From the NCBI GenBank assembly GCA_937890655.1, contig CALADT010000183.1, positions 1-8,336 on the forward strand: a stretch of 8,336 bases of DNA. The letters run 5' to 3'. The stretch comes from an uncultured Mucispirillum sp. (GTDB taxonomy: Bacteria; Chrysiogenota; Deferribacteres; Deferribacterales; Mucispirillaceae). Below are positions 1-5,447 of this stretch, piece after piece; the first letter of the stretch is position 1; each line of letters starts with the position of its first letter. Made by a program: the position numbers and the translations under genes. The notes under the pieces are model-generated. The model saw nothing but the letters and a program-made list of their open reading frames with translations, had not been told where the DNA came from and ran no database searches.

Positions 1-1501
1 TTGCTGCTTCAATAGCTGCGTTTAAGGCTAAAAGGTTTGTTTGGTTTGCAATATCGTTAATAACCCCTAAAATGTTACTAATTTGTTCGGAGCTTTCTGA
101 TAAGTGGTTAATTGTTTCTGAAAGTGAAACTGTATCTTTTTCTATATCACTCATTTCGTAACTAACTTTATCTAATTTTTCAGTTTCCTGCCTTGTGGCT
201 TCTGCTGTTTGCTCTAATGAGTCCATATTATTAGATAAAGCATCACTTGTATTTTTTGAAATGTTACTTACATCCTCTATACCTTCAACCATTGTTGAAA
301 CTTGTTCTGATTGAGAATTAAATGTAGTTGATAGCTCTTCCATAGTAGCAGCAAGCTCATTATTAGCTGAAGCTACTTCTATAATAGCTGAACGAACTTC
401 GCTAACTACATCATCTGTGGATGCGTTTAATACATTTATTGCTTCTAAAATAGAGCCTAGTTCGTCATGTCTTTCTATTTCAAGACGTGTAGTTAAGTCT
501 TTATTTTGTGCCATTTCAAGGATAAGTTTTGCATTTTTACCAAGTGGAGAAAGCATTGCTCTTAATAAGAAATAAAGGATAAATACACCTGTTATAGATA
601 TTATTAAAATAACAAGGCTTATACCTAAAGATTGTTTTGTAATATTTGAAACAAGTTTATCTCTATCCACACCATATAATACAATGTAGCTATATGGAAC
701 ATCTCCATGGTCTATAACAGGGATAACCTGACCTAACCTATCAGAACCACCTGTGCTATAATATTCTACTGGTTCTGTATAGCCTCTATCTTCACTATTA
801 ATTTTTCCATTAACAGCGTTTATAAGCTCTTTAGTAAATAAATCTTTATAGTTTTTACCTAAATATTTTGAATCAAGTGCGTTTGATATAAATCCTGATG
901 TATGGATTAAAAATATTCTACCATCAAGCTCTTGGTTTACATACTGTTTTAAATAGGAATCAAGGTTTAAGTGGAAGTCTGCCATCATAACACCACGTAC
1001 ACCATCTTCTCTTACTAATGGTGCTGTTACAAATACAACTATTTTGTTACTTACAGGGTCTAGATAAGGTGCAGAAAAACTTACAGTTTTACTTCTCATG
1101 CCTTCTTTATACCAGTCTGATTCCTTAAAGTTATAGCCTGCTGGCACTTTGCTTTTTGATGAATTATTAACAACAAAAAAACCGTCTTCATAACCTACGG
1201 CAGTGTTTTCATAAATGTATAAATCTTTAAAATCATCTAATTTTCTACCAATGACATTTGCATCTTGGTTATGTGTAACAAATTGAGAATATGATTTAAG
1301 AGATAACTCTATTTCATATAATTTTTCATACACAATATCGCTTAAAAATAAAGCTACTCTGTATTGCATATTTTTAGTATAACTTAATGTGCTGTAAAAA
1401 AATATAGCATAGCTTGTAACAATAGCAGCAATAGTAATTGCAGCAATAATAATAGAGACAATTATAATAACCCTATTTTTTAAAGACATACTTTTTTTCA
1501 T
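1..1501 (-). CDS. methyl-accepting chemotaxis protein, dCache sensor type (3' end outside window)
   Basis: Transmembrane chemoreceptor that senses a periplasmic ligand and controls CheA through CheW at the inner membrane. Translating the minus strand from the ATG at 1501 gives 500 uninterrupted codons running off the left edge. The start has a strong Shine-Dalgarno (GGAGGA, 1505-1510) three bases upstream. Visible order: short basic N-terminus, first membrane helix at about residues 10-36, a large periplasmic segment at about 37-290 that looks like a double-Cache domain (contains a DWYKEG-like stretch and APYLDP), second membrane helix at about 293-315, a HAMP linker with the ERHDELG motif, then the coiled-coil signalling helix. 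The protein is cut by the window at the signature hairpin tip, after NQTNLLALNAAIEAA, so the kinase-contact tip end and the descending helix are not seen. The ligand cannot be inferred. I found no convincing promoter; no sigma-28 type box is evident upstream. Confidence 0.93.
   Translation of the reverse strand, partial: MKKSMSLKNRVIIIVSIIIAAITIAAIVTSYAIFFYSTLSYTKNMQYRVALFLSDIVYEKLYEIELSLKSYSQFVTHNQDANVIGRKLDDFKDLYIYENTAVGYEDGFFVVNNSSKSKVPAGYNFKESDWYKEGMRSKTVSFSAPYLDPVSNKIVVFVTAPLVREDGVRGVMMADFHLNLDSYLKQYVNQELDGRIFLIHTSGFISNALDSKYLGKNYKDLFTKELINAVNGKINSEDRGYTEPVEYYSTGGSDRLGQVIPVIDHGDVPYSYIVLYGVDRDKLVSNITKQSLGISLVILIISITGVFILYFLLRAMLSPLGKNAKLILEMAQNKDLTTRLEIERHDELGSILEAINVLNASTDDVVSEVRSAIIEVASANNELAATMEELSTTFNSQSEQVSTMVEGIEDVSNISKNTSDALSNNMDSLEQTAEATRQETEKLDKVSYEMSDIEKDTVSLSETINHLSESSEQISNILGVINDIANQTNLLALNAAIEAA
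18..210 (-). repeat. direct repeat A, copy 1 (inside the intact chemoreceptor)
   Basis: This 193-bp stretch of the receptor's signalling helix is repeated at 1841-2033 in the same orientation, 1823 bp away, with 15 mismatches and no gaps by hand count. Direct repeats of this length and identity could recombine, deleting or converting the intervening receptor 5' half. Confidence 0.85.
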
Positions 1502-1675
1502 TATTCCTCCATTATGAAATGTTTTATTTTATATCTTTAGTATAATAAAAAGATTATTTATTATAACTTATTTTACCATATTCAATTTTCATACTTATAA
1601 ATTAAGATATTACTAAAAATACTAAAAAATACTTTTAATAAATTAAGCTTATCATTCAATAAGTTTATAATAATT

Positions 1676-1702
1676 AATGGGGTATAACACTTATACCCCA
1701 TT
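1676..1702 (-). terminator. strong hairpin, probable terminator of the decayed chemoreceptor copy
   Basis: A perfect 12-bp inverted repeat (1676-1687 against 1691-1702) with a 3-base loop, containing four consecutive G-C pairs. It lies 16 bp past the stop codon of the chemoreceptor remnant, where a terminator of the original gene would sit. The plus-strand side is followed by a T run (1701-1705), while the minus-strand side continues AATTATTATAAAC, a weak U tract, so it may act in either direction. A second, weaker AT-rich hairpin (about 1644-1667) lies next to it. It separates the remnant from the intact chemoreceptor gene downstream. Confidence 0.6.
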
Positions 1703-1718
1703 TTTAGATATATTGCTA

Positions 1719-2033
1719 CTATATTTTAAACTGTTCTATTAAAGATTTTAAGTTATCAGTTCTTTGTTGTATGTGGCTAACTGTGTTATTTACTTCGTTT
1801 ACTGCTGCATTACTTTCTTCTAAGCCTGCTACAATAACCTGCGTTTAAGGCTAAAAGGGTTGTTTTGTTTGCAATATCGTTAATAACTCCTAAAATATTA
1901 CTAATTTGTTCGGAGCTTTCTGATAAATGGTTAATTGTTTCTGAAAGTGAAACTGTATCCATTTTTATATCACTCATTTCATAACTTACTTTATCCAGCT
2001 TTTCAGTTTCCTGTCTTGTGCCTTCTGCTGTTT
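1719..2033 (-). pseudogene. chemoreceptor (MCP) remnant, truncated and internally deleted
   Basis: The minus strand here encodes two disjoint pieces of an MCP. From 2033 down to about 1841 it matches the signalling helix of the intact receptor at 18-210 with no gaps and 15 mismatches in 193 bp (about 92%), reading GTRQETEKLDKVSYEMSD to LLALNA. It then jumps straight to a typical MCP C-terminus, VIVAGLEESNAAVNEVNNT, ending in LKSLIEQFKI and a TAG at 1719-1721. The jump removes the whole hairpin tip and descending helix. It also changes frame: continuing the upstream frame gives LNAGYCSRLRRK and a stop. The sensor, membrane and HAMP parts are missing upstream of 2033, where similarity ends abruptly, and no start codon or ribosome site serves the piece. 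It is therefore a dead duplicate of a neighbouring receptor gene, not a functional short MCP. Confidence 0.85.
1841..2033 (-). repeat. direct repeat A, copy 2 (inside the chemoreceptor remnant)
   Basis: Partner of 18-210. Identity stops sharply at 2033 (last shared bases CTGCTGTTT) on one side and at the deletion junction near 1841 on the other. Beyond 2033 the sequence is unrelated AT-rich spacer. Confidence 0.85.
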
Positions 2034-2199
2034 ATCAAATGCACCATGATGTAATAGGTATATTCTAGAATAATCAAAAATGATTAGATAAATACAAAAA
2101 ATTTATTAATTTTAAACAAAACAATAAAATTTATCAAGTTATTGTGCTTGTAAAAATTGTTAATTATTAATAATAAAAATGAAAAAAATGTAATTATTT

Positions 2200-2823
2200 T
2201 TAACTATGTTTTTCACCGTAATTTATATGAGTTATAAGGTTATATATTCGCTTTACTTCTTGAAATAAGCAATCTTCATCTTTTGAGTTATTAATTATGA
2301 AATCGGCATATTTTAGCCTTTCTTCATTTGAAAGCTGGTTATTTATAATATTTTCTGCTTGAGTGTATGATATATTATCTCGTTCCATAACTCTTTTTAT
2401 TTGTATATCTTTATTACAAGTAACAACTATTAAGTGTTCAAATGATTTATAGCTTCCACTTTCTATGATTTTAGCAGCATGGGTGATAATCACTGCTTTA
2501 TTATCTTTTCCGTATATTGATGAACGTATTTTCTTTTCATATTCAAATATAGCAGGGTGGGTTATGCTTTCTAAGACTTTTAGTTTTTCTTTATTACTAA
2601 AAACAATCTCCCCTAGTTTTTTACGGATTATGTTTTTATTATTATCTAAAATATCACTGCCAAAATATTCTACTATTTTTTTATAGGCATCTTCATCTTT
2701 TTCCATAACTTTTCTACTTATTAAATCAGAATCAATAGTATAAAACCCTAGTTTTTCAAAATAAGTAGCAGCTAAACTTTTACCACAGCCTATACCACCT
2801 GTTAGCCCTATATTACGCATCAT
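2200..2823 (-). CDS. coaE: dephospho-CoA kinase
   Basis: Cytosolic enzyme that phosphorylates the 3'-hydroxyl of the ribose in dephospho-CoA using ATP, the last step of coenzyme A synthesis. The 207-residue length is normal for the family. Seen: Walker A loop GGIGCGKS at residues 9-16, the DSDLISR stretch near 31-37 (family DADxIaR, substrate/base-catalysis region), THPAI, the lid-type RVMERD, and the ADFIINNS strand near the C-terminus. One oddity: the usual PLLFE motif is here ITHAAKIIESG, keeping the glutamate but not the PLL. It is the last gene of a four-gene minus-strand operon and overlaps the preceding small gene. Two adjacent ATGs are possible starts. The only visible ribosome site (AGAG, 2828-2831) is 4 nt from the first ATG (2823) and 7 nt from the second (2820), so the protein may begin at the second Met. 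No clear terminator follows the TAA. Confidence 0.95.
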   Translation of the reverse strand: MMRNIGLTGGIGCGKSLAATYFEKLGFYTIDSDLISRKVMEKDEDAYKKIVEYFGSDILDNNKNIIRKKLGEIVFSNKEKLKVLESITHPAIFEYEKKIRSSIYGKDNKAVIITHAAKIIESGSYKSFEHLIVVTCNKDIQIKRVMERDNISYTQAENIINNQLSNEERLKYADFIINNSKDEDCLFQEVKRIYNLITHINYGEKHS

Positions 2824-3049
2824 ATAACTCTTTTATAATTTCCACTTGTTCTTCTTTTGAAAGTGAGGAAAGAAAGTAACAAAAATAATCTGCCTGAAAA
2901 TCTCTGCATACTTGTGGCCTATTTTCATAGTTGCCACATTTACCGTTAGGAAGTAGAAATTTACAAGGTTCGCCTGCTGGTTTATTTAGTGTAGATATAC
3001 TGTAAGCTATGCAACATACACCACACATATCGCATTCTATTTTACTCAT
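2813..3049 (-). CDS. YkgJ-family cysteine-cluster (CxxCxxCC) small protein
   Basis: A 78-residue cytosolic protein with the CxxCxxCC signature at its N-terminus (Cys6, Cys9, Cys12, Cys13) and further cysteines at 29, 38, 48 and 57, set in the family context GEPCKFL, GKCGNYENRPQVCRDF. This matches the putative zinc- or iron-binding YkgJ/YcgN-like family, whose biochemical role is not established. Cys-x-IYE.RP.xCR.F is the typical second half of the motif. The protein is about as short as the family gets: almost all of it is the metal-binding core. Its ATG overlaps the FAH-family stop by ATGA (3046-3049), with a purine-rich GAGGGG just upstream, and its own 3' end overlaps coaE, so translation of all three is probably coupled. 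Metal binding is inferred from the cysteine pattern. Confidence 0.85.
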   Translation of the reverse strand: MSKIECDMCGVCCIAYSISTLNKPAGEPCKFLLPNGKCGNYENRPQVCRDFQADYFCYFLSSLSKEEQVEIIKELYDA

Positions 3050-3789
3050 AACCCCTCTTTAATAATAGTATTTGAAAGTGTCCCTAGTTTACTTATTTCT
3101 ATATCTATTTTATCACCATGGGTAACACTAACTGCATCAGAAGGTGTGCCTGTTAAAATAACGTCCCCTGCATTTAATGTCATAATATGTGATATAAAAG
3201 ATATTTGGTAAAATATGTCATATATCATATTATTAGTGGTGCCAGATTGAACAAGCTCCCCATTTTTATATGTTTTTATTTCTAAATCTAAATAGTTTGT
3301 ATCTGTTAAAATATATTGTCCTAGTGGTGTAAATGTATCATATGATTTGCCTATGGTAACCGTTAAATCTTCTTTTGCCTGTGGAGAAGTTACATCGTTT
3401 GCAATGGTAAAACCTAATATATGGTTTAGCACGTGGCATTCTGATATATTTTTTGCTTTTTTAGATATTATAACAGCAAGTTCACCCTCTACTTTTACAT
3501 TTTCCACATCTTTTGGAATAATAATATTACTATTATGGGAAGAAGTAGTTGTAGGTGGTTTTAAAAATATTTGTGGCTCTATTTTTTCACGGCTGCCGTT
3601 ATAGTTTTTTCTAAAACCTATAATTTTAGATGGTAAAACAGGTGGTAAAATAGTAACATCTGACACTTTTTCCATAGTAGTAGTTAGTGAATAATCATGA
3701 AATATTGTGCCGTTTATACGTTTTATATATTCTCCGTCTAAAATACCCCTATATTCCACTTTTCCTTTAGCATACCTTATAAACTTCAT
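3046..3789 (-). CDS. fumarylacetoacetate hydrolase (FAH) family protein
   Basis: Metal-dependent hydrolase, decarboxylase or isomerase of the FAH fold, acting in the cytosol on a 2-oxo acid such as an acylpyruvate, oxaloacetate or a ring-cleavage product; the substrate cannot be read from sequence. From the chosen start (247 aa) the metal ligands are VEGELAV (Glu101, Glu103) and Asp132 in GFTIANDVT. Other family landmarks are KIIGFRKNYNGS (55-66), FLKPPTT (75-81), KSYDTFTPLG (148-157) and GDVILTGTP (208-216). The usual SxRDxQ after the Asp is replaced by SPQAKED, so the substrate pocket may be unusual. An ATG four codons further upstream exists, but the Met at 3789 forms an ATGA overlap with the nucleotidyltransferase stop, as at the next junction, and has GGGG 6 nt before it. 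Nothing nearby suggests a catabolic pathway, so a housekeeping metabolite-clearing role is plausible but inferred. Confidence 0.88.
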   Translation of the reverse strand: MKFIRYAKGKVEYRGILDGEYIKRINGTIFHDYSLTTTMEKVSDVTILPPVLPSKIIGFRKNYNGSREKIEPQIFLKPPTTTSSHNSNIIIPKDVENVKVEGELAVIISKKAKNISECHVLNHILGFTIANDVTSPQAKEDLTVTIGKSYDTFTPLGQYILTDTNYLDLEIKTYKNGELVQSGTTNNMIYDIFYQISFISHIMTLNAGDVILTGTPSDAVSVTHGDKIDIEISKLGTLSNTIIKEGL

Positions 3790-4910
3790 GCACCACCCCA
3801 TTTATTATTAATATAATCTGATATATTATGTGGACTAAGTGAATTATTTGCAAGTAAAAAAGATACTTCCTTTATAATTTCAGCAAATAAAGGGGAAGGT
3901 TTATACCCAAAACTTTGTAACAGTTTACCTGTAATTAATTCTGACCTATTATAATCAAGTGATAAATCTATATTTATAATTTTTTCTGCAAGCTCCATAT
4001 TATTATAATCATACTTAAAAATAAGTGATATATTATTAATAATATTATGGTTATAAAAAACAAACTGTTCTAATTGGGTTTTATCATAATTTAATAAGCT
4101 ATCATAATCTATTTTTTCATATTCTGTAATATATTTTTGTTCTTTTGATGTTAGGCCTAAATGTTCTATAAACTTTTTATCCTTTACCCAAATATATAAA
4201 AGTAGATGAAAATTATCTGTTTCTTTTAGTGCATTTAGTAATTTATTGTTATTTATTTTTGTAACATCAAGAATAGGCGATAAAATATTATTGCTTATAA
4301 CATTTAATGTATATTCTATATATTTTCCTTGAAATATTTTTCTAAATTCTTCTAATATCCGTTCTTTTGCAGCTTTTTTTATTAATTCTTTTTTATTTTC
4401 CATAAGTTTTAATGTATCACTATCAATTATAAACCCATATGTAGCAGAAAACCTTAAAGCTCTTATTATCCTTAATGGGTCATCATCAAAAATAGTTTCA
4501 GATACTGCCCTTATGGTTTTGTTATAAATATCTTTTTCATCCCCTATTATTTCTCCATTTAAAGAACATGCTAAATAGTTTATGGTAAAATCTCTCTTTA
4601 ATACATCTTCATAAATATTATTTCCCCTTAATTTGGATACATCTATAATATTATTATTTTTCATAATACGCATATTATCTTTAAAAGTAACAGGGTATGA
4701 CTTTATATTTTTGCCAATAGCTTTTGCAAGGGATATATAATCTATATTTTCTGCAACCAAATCCACATCATGAATTTCTTTATTTAATAAAATATCACGG
4801 ACAACACCCCCAGCAAAATATATCTTTGCCACTGTTTCCTGCTCTATTTTTTCATAAATGTGGTAATATGGTATAGTTTTCTGCAAAATATCTTTTGAAA
4901 TTATTGACAT
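3786..4910 (-). CDS. tRNA nucleotidyltransferase / poly(A) polymerase family (class II)
   Basis: Adds all or part of the 3'-terminal CCA to tRNAs, using CTP and ATP without a nucleic-acid template. Seen in 374 residues: the nucleotidyltransferase head with GGVVRD (34-39) and catalytic aspartates DVD (48, 50), a third acidic position in IIDVS (Asp90), the sugar-recognition motif LKRDFTIN (104-111), the nucleotide-template and neck motif DDPLRIIRALRF (143-154, a DDxxR form of the usual EDxxR), then AKERILEEFRKI (181-192). The remaining C-terminal half is helical-looking and poorly conserved, with no HD phosphohydrolase motif. Full CCA-adding activity is the default call; a split CC-adding or A-adding enzyme, as in some deep-branching bacteria, cannot be excluded. 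It is the first gene of the minus-strand operon. Its ATG has GGGGA (4919-4923) 8 nt upstream and overlaps the -35 of the divergent promoter. Confidence 0.9.
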   Translation of the reverse strand: MSIISKDILQKTIPYYHIYEKIEQETVAKIYFAGGVVRDILLNKEIHDVDLVAENIDYISLAKAIGKNIKSYPVTFKDNMRIMKNNNIIDVSKLRGNNIYEDVLKRDFTINYLACSLNGEIIGDEKDIYNKTIRAVSETIFDDDPLRIIRALRFSATYGFIIDSDTLKLMENKKELIKKAAKERILEEFRKIFQGKYIEYTLNVISNNILSPILDVTKINNNKLLNALKETDNFHLLLYIWVKDKKFIEHLGLTSKEQKYITEYEKIDYDSLLNYDKTQLEQFVFYNHNIINNISLIFKYDYNNMELAEKIINIDLSLDYNRSELITGKLLQSFGYKPSPLFAEIIKEVSFLLANNSLSPHNISDYINNKWGGA

Positions 4911-4933
4911 TTTTGTAATCCCCGTTATATAGT
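4904..4933 (+). promoter_or_regulatory. candidate sigma-70-type promoter of the yfcE-like operon, predicting a leaderless mRNA
   Basis: A perfect -35 TTGACA (4904-4909), an 18-bp spacer and a -10 TATAGT (4928-4933, five of six). Transcription normally starts about seven bases past the -10, which falls on the A of the phosphodiesterase ATG at 4940. No Shine-Dalgarno is present between the -10 and that ATG. The -35 overlaps the start codon of the divergent nucleotidyltransferase gene, so the two operons share a 29-bp spacer and polymerase could compete between them. Confidence 0.5.
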
Positions 4934-4939
4934 AATATA

Positions 4940-5431
4940 ATGACTAAAATAATTATAATATCAGACACACATTCTGCAACAATAGAAAAACTGCCACAAA
5001 AACTTATTAATGATATTAAGGCAGCAGATATTGTTATACACGCAGGCGATGCCGATACTATTAACTTTATAGACGAGTTAGAAGATATCTGCAAGCATTT
5101 ATATGCAGTTAAGGGTAACTGTGATATAGGTTCTAAACTACCTACTCAGTTATTAGTAGATATTGAAGGTGTAAAAATAGGCATAAACCACGGCACAGGT
5201 AACTATAATAATGTTATAGATAGGCTTTATTATACTTTCAGCGAAGATGACCCACAAGTAATAGTTTACGGCCATACCCATGTTCCTGTTAATGAAGAAA
5301 TAGAAGGTGTTTGGTTTATAAACCCAGGTTCTACATCTTTAAACAGGTCAATAAAATACGGCACTTATGCAGAGCTTATTGTAGAAAATAACTCTTTTAG
5401 TTCAAAAATTATAAATGCAGAAGAAAAATAA
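4940..5431 (+). CDS. YfcE/MJ0936-type metallophosphodiesterase
   Basis: Cytosolic two-metal calcineurin-like phosphodiesterase. Family members hydrolyse model phosphodiesters with manganese, and the natural substrate is mostly unknown. All five metal and active-site blocks are present in 163 residues: SDTH (8-11), GDAD (36-39), GNCD (59-62), NHG (83-85) and GHTH (111-114), followed by the family's NPGS (128-131). The start is secure because the beta-strand leading to SDTH begins right at the Met, as in relatives, and there is no room for a longer N-terminus. No ribosome site precedes it, in keeping with the leaderless promoter proposed at 4904-4933. It heads the plus-strand operon; its stop lies 16 nt before the chosen rlpA start. 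Being next to rlpA and argB does not reveal its substrate. Confidence 0.93.
   Translation: MTKIIIISDTHSATIEKLPQKLINDIKAADIVIHAGDADTINFIDELEDICKHLYAVKGNCDIGSKLPTQLLVDIEGVKIGINHGTGNYNNVIDRLYYTFSEDDPQVIVYGHTHVPVNEEIEGVWFINPGSTSLNRSIKYGTYAELIVENNSFSSKIINAEEK
4952..4979 (-). promoter_or_regulatory. candidate promoter for the nucleotidyltransferase-coaE operon
   Basis: On the minus strand a perfect TATAAT (4957 to 4952) lies 16 bp after a weak -35, TTGCAG (4979 to 4974). A start near 4945 would give a leader of about 35 nt that includes the GGGGA ribosome site. The box lies inside the 5' end of the divergent phosphodiesterase gene. TATAAT arises often by chance in DNA this AT-rich, so this is tentative. 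Confidence 0.35.
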
Positions 5432-5447
5432 ATTTACAGGTAAAAAA

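Noticed and set aside
1532..1585. Possible promoters for the intact chemoreceptor (TATAAT at 1560-1565, TATACT at 1539-1544, minus strand)
   Set aside because: The nearest -35-like TTGAAT is only 14 bp from TATAAT, and the other box has no -35; chance matches are expected in this composition.
2034..2199. Spacer between the chemoreceptor remnant and coaE, with a small TAATCA/TGATTA hairpin at 2071-2086
   Set aside because: The stem is six A-T-rich pairs with no T run in either direction; no promoter, RNA gene or ORF could be supported there.
4852..5094. Minus-strand frame opposite the phosphodiesterase start
   Set aside because: It overlaps two well-supported genes and their shared promoter spacer and has no family similarity.
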